Position numbers and translations under genes: made by a program. 33,492 bases of DNA from DASSKF01 sp035690725 (GTDB lineage: Bacteria; Actinomycetota; Actinomycetes; Actinomycetales; Dermatophilaceae): assembly GCA_035690725.1 (NCBI GenBank), contig DASSKF010000099.1, positions 1-33,492 of the forward strand, given 5' to 3'. Below the pieces are notes generated by a model. It saw only the letters and a list, made by a program, of their open reading frames with translations. It ran no database searches and was not told the origin of the DNA. Shown piece by piece: positions 1-8,809 of the stretch (position 1 is its first letter; each line of letters begins with the position of its first letter).

Positions 1-291
1 CCCGCGCGGCACACCTTCGCCGCCGCGGAGGTTCCGGTCGGCGGCGGCGTGATCTCGGCACGGGACCACGTGGTGGTCACCCAGCCGCAGCGGGGCACCT
101 ACAAGGGCTTCTCGGCCGTCTGCACCCACCAGGGGTGCACGGTCACCAACGTGGCCGACGGCACCATCAACTGTCCCTGCCACGGGAGCCGGTTCTCCAT
201 CGTCGACGGCTCGGTCAAGCAGGGACCCGCACCGAAGCCCCTGCCCGAGCTGCCGGTGAAGGTGGCGGGCGACCGGATCACGGTGGACTGA
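1..291 (+). CDS. Rieske (2Fe-2S) domain protein, C-terminal part (5' end outside window)
   Basis: The reading frame is open from the first base, so the N-terminus is missing. The visible 96 residues carry both cluster-binding boxes of a Rieske protein: CTHQGC near positions 121-138 of the DNA and CPCHGS near 175-192. Each supplies one Cys and one His ligand to a 2Fe-2S cluster, and the second Cys of each box can form the usual disulfide. The short distance between boxes and the small C-terminal beta region (ending KVAGDRITVD) fit the small stand-alone Rieske proteins of actinobacteria, which commonly have a Tat or lipoprotein signal at the N-terminus. That part cannot be seen here. It is probably an envelope-located electron carrier, but its redox partner is unknown. 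The family call is secure and the physiological role is not. Confidence 0.9.
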   Translation, partial: PARHTFAAAEVPVGGGVISARDHVVVTQPQRGTYKGFSAVCTHQGCTVTNVADGTINCPCHGSRFSIVDGSVKQGPAPKPLPELPVKVAGDRITVD

Positions 292-326
292 CGCCGGGGC
301 TCGCGGCGACGGTCACCGCGCTTTCG

Positions 327-332
327 TAGGCT
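327..332 (+). promoter_or_regulatory. -10-like hexamer of uvrC (leaderless arrangement)
   Basis: TAGGCT matches the actinobacterial TAnnnT -10 pattern. It ends 7 nt before the uvrC GTG, so transcription would begin at about the start codon. No convincing -35 or Shine-Dalgarno sequence is visible. The same hexamer occurs before gap, secG, luxR and tkt in this window. Confidence 0.6.
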
Positions 333-339
333 TGGTGCC

Positions 340-2337
340 GTGGCCGATCCGTCGACGTACCGCCCCCGTCCGGGCGAGATCCCCGTGGACCCGGGGGTGT
401 ACCGCTTCCGCGACGGCCACGGCCGCGTCGTCTACGTCGGCAAGGCCAAGTCGCTCCGCTCGCGGCTGTCCTCCTACTTCCAGGACATCGCCGCGCTGCA
501 CCCCCGCACCCGCCAGATGGTCACCACCGCGGCGAGCGTCGAGTGGACGGTCGTGCGCAACGAGGTCGAAGCGCTGCAGCTGGAGTACTCCTGGATCAAG
601 GAGTTCGACCCGCGGTTCAACGTCAAGTACCGCGACGACAAGTCCTACCCCTACCTGGCGGTGACGATGGGGGAGGAGTTCCCGCGGGCACAGGTGATGC
701 GGGGCCGCAAGCGCAAGGGCACCCGCTACTTCGGGCCGTACACGCACGCCTGGGCGATCCGGGAGACGCTCGACCTGCTGCTGCGCGTCTTCCCGCTGCG
801 CACCTGCAGCGGCGGGGTGTTCAAGCGGGCCCAGCAGGTCGGCCGGCCCTGCCTGCTCGGCTACATCGACAAGTGCTCGGCACCGTGCGTGGGACGGGTC
901 AGCCCCGAGGAGCACCGCGAGATCGCCGAGGAATTCTGCGACTTCATGGCCGGCAACACGGCGAAGTTCGTCGGGCGCCTCGAGCGGCGCATGAAGGAGG
1001 CCAGCGCCGAGCTGGACTTCGAGCGGGCGGCGCGGCTGCGGGACGACATCGGCGCTCTCCAGAAGGCGCTCGAGAAGTCCGCGGTCGTGCTCGGGGACGC
1101 CACGGACGCCGACGTGTTCGCCCTCGCCGAGGACCAGCTGGAGGCCGCCGTCCAGGTCTTCCACGTGCGGGGCGGCCGGGTGCGCGGCCAGCGCGGCTGG
1201 GTGATCGAGGGCGGCGTCGAGGCCGAGGTGGGCACCAGCAGCCGCGGCGAGCTGGTCGAGCACCTCCTGCAGCAGGTCTACGGCGCGGAGTCGCCCGAGG
1301 GCGTGCCCCGCGAGGTGCTCGTGCCCGAGCTGCCGGAGGACGCCGCACACCTCGCGACGTGGCTGTCCGGGGTCCGTGGGGCTCGGGTGGACCTGCGGGT
1401 TCCGCGGCGCGGCGACAAGCGCGCGCTGATGGAGACGGTGCAGCGCAACGCGCAGCAGGCGCTCGCGCGGCACAAGGTGTCCCGCGCCGGTGACCTGACG
1501 CTGCGCAGCCAGGCCCTGCAGGAGCTGCAGGACGCCCTGGAGCTGCGGGAGGCACCGCTGCGCATCGAGTGCTATGACATCAGCCACATCCAGGGCACCG
1601 ACGTGGTCGGCTCCATGGTGGCCTTCGAGGACGGCCTGGCCCGCAAGGGGGAGTACCGCCGCTTCATCGTCCGCGGCACACCCGACCTCACCCGCGAGGA
1701 CGGCACCGTCCGCACCGACGACACCGCCGCGATGCACGAGGTCCTCTCCCGGCGGTTCCGGCGCTACCTCCAGGAGGGCTGCGCGCAGGGCTCACCGGAT
1801 GTCGGCGAGGCGCGTGACCCGGAGACCGGCCAGCCGAAGCGGTTCGCCTACCCGCCGAACCTCGTCGTCGTGGACGGCGGGCTGCCCCAGGTCAACGCCG
1901 CCAAGGTCGTCCTGGAGGAGCTGGGCATCGACGACGTCGCCGTGGTGGGGCTGGCCAAGCGGCTGGAGGAGGTGTGGGTGCCGGGAACGGAGTTCCCCGT
2001 CATCCTGCCGCGCACCAGCGAGGGGCTGTACCTCCTGCAGCGGGTGCGCGACGAGGCGCATCGGTTCGCGATCACGTTCCACCGCAACCGCAGGTCCAAG
2101 GCCATGACCCACAGCGCCCTGGACGACATCCCCGGGCTGGGCGTGGCCCGGCGCAAGGCCCTGCTCAAGCACTTCGGCTCGGTGAAGAGGATCCGGGCGG
2201 CCGAGGCCGCCGAGATCCAGCAGGTCCCGGGCATCGGCCCATCGCTCGCCGAGACGGTGCAACGGACGCTGGGCCGGGACGGCCAGGACGCCGCCGAGCC
2301 GGCAGTCAACGTGACCACGGGGGAGGTGCTCCCATGA
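340..2337 (+). CDS. uvrC: Excinuclease ABC subunit C
   Basis: UvrC makes both incisions around a lesion during nucleotide excision repair, acting with UvrA and UvrB in the cytoplasm. The 665-residue product has all expected parts. The GIY-YIG nuclease domain is at about 15-95 (GVY at 19-21, YVG at 32-34, Arg42) and makes the 3' incision. A UVR motif for UvrB contact lies at about 213-248. The RNase H-like nuclease core has ECYDISH near 410 and VVVDGG near 510. Tandem helix-hairpin-helix motifs are at about 591-643 (IPGLGVARR and VPGIGPSLAE). The start is a GTG placed 7 nt after a -10-like TAGGCT, consistent with leaderless translation. The stop overlaps the rapZ start as ATGA, so rapZ is probably translationally coupled. 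Length is normal for actinobacteria. Confidence 0.98.
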   Translation: MADPSTYRPRPGEIPVDPGVYRFRDGHGRVVYVGKAKSLRSRLSSYFQDIAALHPRTRQMVTTAASVEWTVVRNEVEALQLEYSWIKEFDPRFNVKYRDDKSYPYLAVTMGEEFPRAQVMRGRKRKGTRYFGPYTHAWAIRETLDLLLRVFPLRTCSGGVFKRAQQVGRPCLLGYIDKCSAPCVGRVSPEEHREIAEEFCDFMAGNTAKFVGRLERRMKEASAELDFERAARLRDDIGALQKALEKSAVVLGDATDADVFALAEDQLEAAVQVFHVRGGRVRGQRGWVIEGGVEAEVGTSSRGELVEHLLQQVYGAESPEGVPREVLVPELPEDAAHLATWLSGVRGARVDLRVPRRGDKRALMETVQRNAQQALARHKVSRAGDLTLRSQALQELQDALELREAPLRIECYDISHIQGTDVVGSMVAFEDGLARKGEYRRFIVRGTPDLTREDGTVRTDDTAAMHEVLSRRFRRYLQEGCAQGSPDVGEARDPETGQPKRFAYPPNLVVVDGGLPQVNAAKVVLEELGIDDVAVVGLAKRLEEVWVPGTEFPVILPRTSEGLYLLQRVRDEAHRFAITFHRNRRSKAMTHSALDDIPGLGVARRKALLKHFGSVKRIRAAEAAEIQQVPGIGPSLAETVQRTLGRDGQDAAEPAVNVTTGEVLP

Positions 2338-3254
2338 GCAGTGCGGAGGGATCGGTCGGTGCGCCACCGGGGGACAGCAGCCCACCGGGCTCCGACCCGA
2401 TGCAGCTGCTCATCGTCACCGGCATGAGCGGTGCCGGGCGGACCACGACCGCCAACGTGCTGGAGGACCACGGCTGGTACGTCGTGGACAACCTGCCACC
2501 GCAGATGATGCTGCCGATGGCCGAGCTCGCCGACCGCAGCCGCGGCGGGGTGAACCGGCTCGCGGCGGTCGTCGACGTGCGCAGCCGCACCTTCTTCGCC
2601 GCCTTCCGGGACGCGCTGTCCGCGCTGCGGGACAAGGGCTGGCACCCGACCATCGTGTTCATGGAGGCCACCGACGAGGCGCTGGTGCGCCGGTTCGAGT
2701 CGGTGCGCCGGCCGCACCCGCTGCAGGGCCAGGGGCGGCTGCTGGACGGCATACAGCGGGAGCGCGACCTGCTGGGTGACCTGCGCTCGGACGCGGACAT
2801 CCTCGTCGACACCTCCGGGCTCAACGTCCACCAGCTCACCGCCAAGATCGACGAGCTCCTCGGCGAGGGGTCCGGGCCGCGGGTGCGGATCGCGGTGATG
2901 TCGTTCGGCTTCAAGTACGGCCTGCCGCTCGACGCGGACTTCGTCTTCGACATGCGCTTCCTGCCCAACCCGTTCTGGATCCCCGAGCTGCGCCCGTTCA
3001 GCGGCCTGGACGAACGGGTCGCCGAGTTCGTCCGCAAGCAGGAGGGCGCGGAGGACTTCCTCGACCGGGTCGTGGACCTGATGGAGCCGGTGGTGGCCGG
3101 CTACCGGCGCGAGGGCCGACGCTACGTGACCCTCGCCGTGGGCTGCACCGGCGGCAAGCACCGGTCGGTGGTCATGGCCGAGGCGCTCGCCGAGCGGCTC
3201 GGGACCGGCGACGTGGTCACCACCGTCGTGCACCGCGACCTGGGGCACGAGTGA
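2334..3254 (+). CDS. rapZ: RapZ-family nucleotide-binding protein
   Basis: This is a P-loop protein of the RapZ (YvcJ) family. The E. coli member is an RNA adaptor that controls glmS sRNA decay. In actinobacteria the protein sits with yvcK and whiA, its role is less defined, and it binds nucleotides. The 306-residue product has a P-loop at about 30-37 (GMSGAGRT) in which Arg replaces the Walker Lys, as I recall for actinobacterial relatives. Further marks are the VVDNLP motif and a C-terminal domain with SFGFKYGLPLDAD, FDMRFLPNP and CTGGKHRSV. I chose the ATG overlapping the uvrC stop (ATGA); an upstream extension of the same frame is antisense-like noise inside uvrC. The first ~22 residues are Gly/Pro/Ser-rich, and Met23 is an alternative start matching shorter homologues. 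The stop overlaps yvcK as GTGA. Confidence 0.95.
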   Translation: MSSAEGSVGAPPGDSSPPGSDPMQLLIVTGMSGAGRTTTANVLEDHGWYVVDNLPPQMMLPMAELADRSRGGVNRLAAVVDVRSRTFFAAFRDALSALRDKGWHPTIVFMEATDEALVRRFESVRRPHPLQGQGRLLDGIQRERDLLGDLRSDADILVDTSGLNVHQLTAKIDELLGEGSGPRVRIAVMSFGFKYGLPLDADFVFDMRFLPNPFWIPELRPFSGLDERVAEFVRKQEGAEDFLDRVVDLMEPVVAGYRREGRRYVTLAVGCTGGKHRSVVMAEALAERLGTGDVVTTVVHRDLGHE

Positions 3255-4198
3255 CCAGGCCGGCGGTCACCGCGCTCGGCGGCGGGCACGGGCTCGCCGC
3301 GTCCCTCGAGGCGCTGCGGCTGATCACCGAGCGGGTCACGGCCGTGGTGACCGTCGCCGACGACGGCGGCTCCAGCGGCCGCCTGCGCCGGGAGCTCGGC
3401 GTGCTGCCACCCGGCGACCTGCGGATGGCGCTCGCCGCGCTGTGCGACGACAGCGAGTGGGGCCACCTCTGGCGGGACGTGCTGCAGCACCGGTTCGCCG
3501 GGGACGGCGAGGTCGGGGGCCACGCCCTCGGGAACCTGCTCATCACCTCCCTGTGGGACCTGCTGGGCGACCCGGTCGAGGGTCTCGACATGGTGGGCCG
3601 GCTGCTCGGCTCCCGTGGTCGGGTGCTGCCGATGGCGTCGGTGCCGCTGGACATCACCGCCACGGTCCTGGGCGCCGACCCGGACGACCCCGACGAGGTG
3701 AGCGAGGTGCGGGGCCAGGTCGAGGTCGCCACCACCGTGGGGCGGGTGCTCAACCTGCGGCTCCTGCCGGAGGACCCTCCGGCCCGGCGGGAGGCCGTGG
3801 AGGCGGTGCACGAGGCGGACTGGGTGGTGCTCGGCCCGGGCTCCTGGTTCACCTCGGTCATGCCGCACCTGCTGGTCCCCGAGCTGCGCGAGGCCCTGAT
3901 CTCGACGAAGGCGCAGCGGCTGCTCACGATGAACCTGTTGCTGAACACCGGTGAGACCGAAGGCTTCTCGGCAGCCGACCACCTCGAGGTGCTCGAGGCC
4001 CACGCGCCGGACCTGCGCCTGGACGTCGTCCTGGCCGACCCGGCGGAGCTCGAGGACGGGGGCGAGGCGCTGCGCAGCGTGGCGAAGGGCATGGGCGCCG
4101 AGGTGGTCATCGCGCACATCGCCGACCAGGAGCAGGCAGGGCGCCACGACACGCTGCGGCTCGCGGCCGCATACCGGGACATCATGGACCGGTCGTGA
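3251..4198 (+). CDS. yvcK: Gluconeogenesis factor YvcK/CofD-like protein
   Basis: YvcK-family proteins bind UDP-sugars such as UDP-GlcNAc and are needed for growth on gluconeogenic carbon sources and for proper cell-wall synthesis in Bacillus and mycobacteria (where the homologue is CuvA). The fold resembles CofD (2-phospho-L-lactate transferase), but no transferase activity is implied. Visible hallmarks in 315 residues are the N-terminal GGGHG loop at 10-14, VTVADDGGSSGRLR, the PPGDLRMALAAL stretch, HALGNLLI and GPGSWFTSVMPHLL. The GTG start overlaps the rapZ stop (GTGA), giving a coupled rapZ-yvcK pair. There are 52 bp to whiA. This position between rapZ and whiA is the classical arrangement in Gram-positive bacteria. 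Confidence 0.95.
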   Translation: MTRPAVTALGGGHGLAASLEALRLITERVTAVVTVADDGGSSGRLRRELGVLPPGDLRMALAALCDDSEWGHLWRDVLQHRFAGDGEVGGHALGNLLITSLWDLLGDPVEGLDMVGRLLGSRGRVLPMASVPLDITATVLGADPDDPDEVSEVRGQVEVATTVGRVLNLRLLPEDPPARREAVEAVHEADWVVLGPGSWFTSVMPHLLVPELREALISTKAQRLLTMNLLLNTGETEGFSAADHLEVLEAHAPDLRLDVVLADPAELEDGGEALRSVAKGMGAEVVIAHIADQEQAGRHDTLRLAAAYRDIMDRS

Positions 4199-4250
4199 GC
4201 AGCATCGACGACGTGCGCGACGCGGCTGCGGGGTTGAACGAGGTGGCAGG

Positions 4251-5240
4251 ATGTCCCGCATGGCGATGACGGCGAAGGTCAAGGACGAGCTGAGCCGGTT
4301 CCCGGTGACGCGGACCTGCTGCCGCAAGTCCGAGGTCTCGGCGATGCTGCGCTTCGCCGGCGGCCTGCACATCGTCGGGGGGCGCATCGTCGTCGAGGCG
4401 GAGCTCGACACCGCAGCCGCGGCCCGGCGGCTGCGCAAGGACATCTCCGATGTCTACGGCCACCACAGCGACGTCCTCGTGCTCGCCGCCGGCGGACTGC
4501 GCAAGGGCAGCCGCTACGTGGTCCGCGTGGTCCAGGACGGCGAGGCGCTCGCCCGCCAGACCGGTCTCATCGACACCCGGGGTCGGCCGGTGCGCGGGCT
4601 GCCCCCGAAGGTCGTCAGTGCCTCGGTGTGCGACGCGGAGGCCGCGTGGCGCGGGGCGTTCCTCGCCCACGGCTCCCTGACCGAGCCCGGGCGGTCCTCC
4701 GCCCTGGAGGTCACCTGCCCCGGGCCCGAGGCCGCCCTCGCGCTCGTGGGTGCCGCCCGGCGTCTCGAGATCCCGGCGAAGGCCCGCGAGGTGCGCGGCG
4801 TCGACCGCGTGGTGATCCGTGACGGGGACGCGATCGGCGCGATGCTCACCCGGTTGGGCGCCCACGACGCGGTCCTCGCCTGGGAGGAGCGCCGGATGCG
4901 GCGGGAGGTGCGGGCGACCGCGAACCGACTCGCCAACTTCGACGACGCCAACCTGCGCCGGTCGGCACGGGCAGCGGTCGCGGCGGGCTCCCGGGTGGAC
5001 CGGGCGCTGGAGATCCTCGGCGACGAGGTCCCGGACCACCTGCGCGAGGCCGGCAACCTGCGCCTGCAGCACAAGCAGGCGAGCCTGGAGGAGCTGGGCC
5101 AGCTTGCAGACCCGCCGATGACCAAGGACGCCGTTGCGGGCCGGATCCGGCGGCTGCTGGCGATGGCGGACAAGCGGGCCGGGGAACTCGGCGTCCCGGG
5201 CACCGACGCCAACCTCACGCCGGACATGCTCGACTCCTGA
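4251..5240 (+). CDS. whiA: WhiA sporulation/cell-division transcription regulator
   Basis: WhiA is a DNA-binding protein with a LAGLIDADG-homing-endonuclease-like N-terminal fold and a C-terminal helix-turn-helix. In Streptomyces it acts with WhiB to switch on division genes; in non-sporulating relatives it is linked to cell division. The product shows the N-terminal signature VKDELSRFPVTRTCCRKSEV, the AMLRFAGGLHIVGGR region, and a C-terminal HTH with LEELGQLADPPMTKDAVAGR. The start is uncertain by three codons. ATG at 4251 gives 329 residues with AGGTGG four bases upstream. ATG at 4260 gives MAMTAKVKDE, matching the usual family N-terminus (326 residues). The stop is 144 bp before gap. Confidence 0.95.
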   Translation: MSRMAMTAKVKDELSRFPVTRTCCRKSEVSAMLRFAGGLHIVGGRIVVEAELDTAAAARRLRKDISDVYGHHSDVLVLAAGGLRKGSRYVVRVVQDGEALARQTGLIDTRGRPVRGLPPKVVSASVCDAEAAWRGAFLAHGSLTEPGRSSALEVTCPGPEAALALVGAARRLEIPAKAREVRGVDRVVIRDGDAIGAMLTRLGAHDAVLAWEERRMRREVRATANRLANFDDANLRRSARAAVAAGSRVDRALEILGDEVPDHLREAGNLRLQHKQASLEELGQLADPPMTKDAVAGRIRRLLAMADKRAGELGVPGTDANLTPDMLDS

Positions 5241-5326
5241 GCAGGCCGTCACCGGCCGGGCCCGGCCGGGCCCGAGGCCGAACCCCCGCCGGCGGCGCCC
5301 GGTGCGTCCCCGCGACGGCGATCCCA

Positions 5327-5332
5327 TAGGCT
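5327..5332 (+). promoter_or_regulatory. Candidate -10 of the gap-pgk-tpiA operon
   Basis: TAGGCT lies 58 bp before gap, in the 144-bp gap after whiA. Transcription from about 5339 would give a leader of roughly 45 nt ending in a strong AAGGAGG ribosome-binding site at 5369-5375. The -35 region is not convincing. The rest of the intergenic stretch is a GC-rich run with short CCGGGC repeats. Confidence 0.5.
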
Positions 5333-5384
5333 CGGGTCGACGACCGCGTCAGGACAAACTGCTGCCTTAAGGAGGCGGGTCACC

Positions 5385-6389
5385 GTGACCGTACGCGTGG
5401 GCATCAACGGCTTCGGCCGGATCGGACGCAACTTCTACCGGGCCGTGCTGGCCTCGGACGCCGACATCGAGGTGGTCGCCTTCAACGACCTCGGTGACGA
5501 CGACACCCAGGCCCACCTGCTGAAGTACGACTCGGTCCTCGGACCGCTCGGCCGCGAGGTCGCCGTGACCGAGGGCGGCATCCGGGTGGGGGACCAGACG
5601 ATCACCAGCCTCGCTGAGAAGGACCCGGCACAGCTGCCCTGGAAGGACCTCGGCGTCGACGTCGTCATCGAGTCGACCGGATTCTTCACCGACGCCACCA
5701 AGGCGAAGGCCCACCTCGACGCCGGCGCGCAGAAGGTGATCATCTCCGCGCCGGGCAAGAACGAGGACGTCACGGTCGTGATGGGGGTCAACCACACCGA
5801 CTACGACCCGGCGAACCACCACATCATCAGCAACGCGTCCTGCACGACGAACTGCCTGGGCCCGATGGCCAAGGTGATGAACGACGAGCTCGGCATCGTC
5901 CAGGGGCTGATGACGACCATCCACGCCTACACCCAGGACCAGAACCTGCAGGACGGCCCGCACAAGGACCTGCGCCGGGCCCGGGCGGCGGCGATCAACA
6001 TCGTGCCGACCTCCACCGGTGCCGCGAAGGCCATCGGCCTCGTCCTCCCGGACCTCAAGGGCAAGCTCGACGGCTACGCCCTGCGGGTGCCCGTCCCGAC
6101 CGGGTCGGCGACCGACCTCACCTTCGAGGCCTCCCGCGAGACGAGCGTTGAGGAGGTCAACAACGCCTTCCGGGCGGCCGCGGACGGCCCGCTCAAGGGC
6201 ATCCTGCGCTACACCGACGACCCGATCGTGTCCTCGGACATCGTGACCGACCCGCACTCGTGCATCCTCGACTCGGGCCTGACCAAGGTCATCGGCAACC
6301 AGGTGAAGATCGTCGGCTGGTACGACAACGAGTGGGGCTACTCCTGCCGCCTGCGCGACCTCGTCAGCTACGTCGGCGAGAGCCTCTGA
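5385..6389 (+). CDS. gap: Type I glyceraldehyde-3-phosphate dehydrogenase
   Basis: The enzyme converts glyceraldehyde-3-phosphate, phosphate and NAD+ to 1,3-bisphosphoglycerate in glycolysis. The 334-residue protein has the N-terminal dinucleotide fold (INGFGRIGR at about 7-15). The catalytic Cys is at about 153 in SNASCTTNCLGP, and the paired catalytic His is at about 180 in TTIHAYTQDQ. The C-terminus has WYDNEWGYSCR. The segment FNDLGDD after the first fold half is typical of NAD-using, glycolytic GapA rather than the NADP type. The GTG start is supported by a strong AAGGAGG about 9 nt upstream. It leads the gap-pgk-tpiA operon, with only 8 bp to pgk. Confidence 0.98.
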   Translation: MTVRVGINGFGRIGRNFYRAVLASDADIEVVAFNDLGDDDTQAHLLKYDSVLGPLGREVAVTEGGIRVGDQTITSLAEKDPAQLPWKDLGVDVVIESTGFFTDATKAKAHLDAGAQKVIISAPGKNEDVTVVMGVNHTDYDPANHHIISNASCTTNCLGPMAKVMNDELGIVQGLMTTIHAYTQDQNLQDGPHKDLRRARAAAINIVPTSTGAAKAIGLVLPDLKGKLDGYALRVPVPTGSATDLTFEASRETSVEEVNNAFRAAADGPLKGILRYTDDPIVSSDIVTDPHSCILDSGLTKVIGNQVKIVGWYDNEWGYSCRLRDLVSYVGESL

Positions 6390-6397
6390 CCCGCCCG

Positions 6398-7636
6398 ATG
6401 CGGACGATCGACGACCTGCTCGCGGAGCAGGACCTGCACGGCCGCCGGGTGCTCGTGCGCAGCGACCTCAACGTGCCGCTGGACGGGACGCGGATCACCG
6501 ACGACGGCCGGGTGCGTGCCTCGGTGCCCACCATCCGGGCGCTGGTGCAGGCGGGCGCCCGGGTCGTCGTGTGCGCCCACCTCGGGCGCCCGAAGGGTGC
6601 GCCGGACCCGACGTACTCCCTCGCTCCGGTGGCCGAGCGGCTCGGCGAGCTGCTCGGCCGGCCGGTGACCCTGGCGGAGGACACCGTCGGCGCGTCCGCC
6701 CGGTCCGTCGTGGATGGCCTGCAGGACGGCCAGGTCGCGCTCCTGGAGAACCTCCGGTTCAACCCGGGAGAGACGGCCAAGGACGACGCGGAGCGCGGTG
6801 ACTTCGCCGACCAGCTCGCGGCCCTCGCCGACCTCTACGTGAGCGACGGGTTCGGGGTCGTGCACCGCAAGCAGGCGAGCGTGTATGACGTCGCACAGCG
6901 GCTCCCGCACGTCTCCGGCGGCCTCGTGGCGACCGAGGTGGACGTCCTCCGCCGGCTCACCGAGGACCCCGCCGGCCCCTACGTGGTCGTCCTCGGCGGG
7001 GCCAAGGTCAGCGACAAGCTCGGGGTCATCGACAGCCTGCTCACGACGGCGGACACGCTGCTCATCGGCGGTGGCATGGCGTTCACCTTCCTCAGGGCGC
7101 AGGGCTACGAGGTCGGGCGCAGCCTGCTCGAGGAGGGCCAGCTCGACACGGTGCGCGGCTACCTCGAGCAGGCCCGCGAGCGCGGCGTCGACCTGATCCT
7201 GCCGCGCGACGTCGTGGCCGCGACGGAGTTCTCCGCGGACGCCGACCACGAGGTGGTCGCCGCCGACGCGATCCCGGCGGACCGGCTCGGGCTCGACATC
7301 GGCCCGCAGTCGGCGCGGGAGTTCGCCGACGTCGTCCGTGGTGCCCGGACCGTCTTCTGGAACGGGCCGATGGGTGCCTTCGAGATGGCGCCCTACGCCG
7401 CCGGGACGAAGGCCGTCGCCGGGGCGGTCGCGGAGGCGACCGACGACGGCGCGTTCACCGTCGTCGGCGGCGGGGACTCCGCGGCCGCCGTCCGGCAGCT
7501 CGGCTTCGCCGACGACCGGTTCAGCCACATCTCCACCGGCGGAGGGGCGAGCCTGGAGTACCTCGAGGGCGCGCAGCTGCCGGGCCTCACCGTGCTCGAG
7601 CAGCCGTCCCCGGACGAGACCGACGACAAGGAGTGA
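6398..7636 (+). CDS. pgk: Phosphoglycerate kinase
   Basis: Pgk transfers the acyl phosphate of 1,3-bisphosphoglycerate to ADP, making ATP and 3-phosphoglycerate. The 412-residue product starts MRTIDDL and has the substrate-binding motif VLVRSDLNVPLDG and AHLGRPKG in the N-terminal domain. LLENLRFNPGE and the GGAKVSDK segment follow, then WNGPMGAFE and the nucleotide-binding VGGGDSAAA with STGGGASLEYLEG in the C-terminal domain. The ATG begins 8 bp after the gap stop and has no clear ribosome-binding site, so translation is likely coupled. The stop overlaps the tpiA start (GTGA). Length is normal for the family. Confidence 0.98.
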   Translation: MRTIDDLLAEQDLHGRRVLVRSDLNVPLDGTRITDDGRVRASVPTIRALVQAGARVVVCAHLGRPKGAPDPTYSLAPVAERLGELLGRPVTLAEDTVGASARSVVDGLQDGQVALLENLRFNPGETAKDDAERGDFADQLAALADLYVSDGFGVVHRKQASVYDVAQRLPHVSGGLVATEVDVLRRLTEDPAGPYVVVLGGAKVSDKLGVIDSLLTTADTLLIGGGMAFTFLRAQGYEVGRSLLEEGQLDTVRGYLEQARERGVDLILPRDVVAATEFSADADHEVVAADAIPADRLGLDIGPQSAREFADVVRGARTVFWNGPMGAFEMAPYAAGTKAVAGAVAEATDDGAFTVVGGGDSAAAVRQLGFADDRFSHISTGGGASLEYLEGAQLPGLTVLEQPSPDETDDKE

Positions 7637-8475
7637 GGGTGGCGACCACTGGCGCGTCCTCCCGGACCGGTGCGAACCCGGTCGGCCGCACACCGCTCAT
7701 GGCGGGCAACTGGAAGATGAACCTGGACCACCTGCAGGCGACCCACCTGGTCCAGAAGCTCGACTGGACCCTGCGGGACGGCCGGCACGACTTCGGCGCC
7801 GTGGAGGTGGCGGTCCTGCCGCCGTTCACCGACCTGCGTAGCGTGCAGACCCTCATCGACGGCGACAAGCTGGAGCTCACCCTCGGGGCCCAGGACCTGT
7901 CGCCGCACGACTCCGGTGCGTGGACCGGCGACATCTCCGGTGCCTTCCTCGCCAGGCTCGGCTGCACCTACGTGGTCGTGGGCCACAGCGAGCGCCGCCA
8001 GCACCACCACGAGACCGACGAGGTCGTGGCTGCGAAGGTGGCGGCCGCCCACCGGCACGGGCTCACCCCGATCCTGTGCGTCGGTGAGGACAAGCACGTG
8101 CGCGACGACGGGCGGCACCACGAGCACGTCCTCGGCCAGCTGGACGGCGCGCTGGGCGAGGTGACGGCGGAGCAGGCCCGCAGCCTTGTCGTCGCCTACG
8201 AGCCGGTCTGGGCCATCGGCACCGGCGAGGTGGCCACGCCCGAGGACGCGCAGGAGGTCTGCGGCGCGATCCGGACCCGGCTCGCCGAGCGGTTCTCCGG
8301 GGACACGGCGGACGCCATCCGCGTCCTCTACGGCGGCTCGGTCAAGGCGGCCAACGTGGCCGCGATCATGGCCCAGGAGGACGTGGACGGCGCCCTGGTC
8401 GGTGGCGCCTCGCTCCAGGCCGACGAGTTCGCCTCGATCTGCCGGTATCGCGACCATCTTGGGGCGACCGCCTGA
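7633..8475 (+). CDS. tpiA: Triosephosphate isomerase
   Basis: TpiA interconverts dihydroxyacetone phosphate and glyceraldehyde-3-phosphate. The 280-residue TIM-barrel protein shows all catalytic residues: Lys28 in AGNWKMN, His118 in VVGHSERRQ and Glu190 in AYEPVWAIGTG. The phosphate-binding YGGSV loop follows near the C-terminus. It is about 20 residues longer at the N-terminus than typical TpiA, with a basic Ser/Thr-rich tail. The assigned GTG overlaps the pgk stop; GTG at 7639, or an even later start, could be the real one. It ends the glycolytic triad gap-pgk-tpiA. secG follows after 84 bp with its own promoter-like sequence. Confidence 0.97.
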   Translation: MRVATTGASSRTGANPVGRTPLMAGNWKMNLDHLQATHLVQKLDWTLRDGRHDFGAVEVAVLPPFTDLRSVQTLIDGDKLELTLGAQDLSPHDSGAWTGDISGAFLARLGCTYVVVGHSERRQHHHETDEVVAAKVAAAHRHGLTPILCVGEDKHVRDDGRHHEHVLGQLDGALGEVTAEQARSLVVAYEPVWAIGTGEVATPEDAQEVCGAIRTRLAERFSGDTADAIRVLYGGSVKAANVAAIMAQEDVDGALVGGASLQADEFASICRYRDHLGATA

Positions 8476-8482
8476 CGACAGG

Positions 8483-8488
8483 TAGGCT
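8483..8488 (+). promoter_or_regulatory. Candidate -10 of secG
   Basis: TAGGCT lies 71 bp before the secG start and 8 bp after the tpiA stop. TTGGGG at 8459-8464, with an 18-bp spacer, is a possible -35. This would allow secG, and perhaps rbpA, to be expressed apart from the glycolytic operon. Confidence 0.5.
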
Positions 8489-8559
8489 GAGGAGGGTTTG
8501 GCCGCACCGGCCGGACCTGCCGGCAATGACAGTCGACGACGACAGGTGATGGTGACGCA

Positions 8560-8805
8560 GTGACCGTGGTGAAGATTGCGCTCGAGGTCATCCTCGTGCT
8601 CGGAGGGCTGATCCTCACCCTGCTGATCCTCATGCACAAGGGCAAGGGCGGCGGCCTGTCCGACATGTTCGGCGGTGGCATGTCCAGCAGCCTCGGCGGC
8701 TCCTCGATGGCGGAGAAGAACCTCGACCGGTTCACCGTCGCCGTGGGCCTGGTGTGGCTGGCGGCCGTCGTCGGGTTGGGGCTGTTGTTGCGGTTCTCGA
8801 GCTGA
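8560..8805 (+). CDS. secG: Preprotein translocase subunit SecG
   Basis: SecG is the small accessory subunit of the SecYEG protein-export channel in the cytoplasmic membrane. The 81-residue product has two membrane helices: about 3-24 (IALEVILVLGGLILTLLILM) and about 57-78. The conserved cytoplasmic loop HKGKGGGLSDMFGGG lies between them. The GTG start has AGGTGATGG about 8 nt upstream. The position downstream of tpiA is the standard SecG location in many bacteria. The size is at the small end for SecG but usual for actinobacteria. Confidence 0.96.
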   Translation: MTVVKIALEVILVLGGLILTLLILMHKGKGGGLSDMFGGGMSSSLGGSSMAEKNLDRFTVAVGLVWLAAVVGLGLLLRFSS

Positions 8806-8809
8806 CCCT

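Noticed and set aside
2423..2446. Loss of the Walker A Lys in RapZ (GMSGAGRT) as a sign of inactivation
   Set aside because: Arg at this place is, to my knowledge, usual in actinobacterial RapZ homologues, so it is a clade feature and not an individual loss.
5241..5300. CCGGGC-rich run after whiA as a terminator
   Set aside because: Several short overlapping self-complementary pairings are possible but none is dominant; composition alone explains them.
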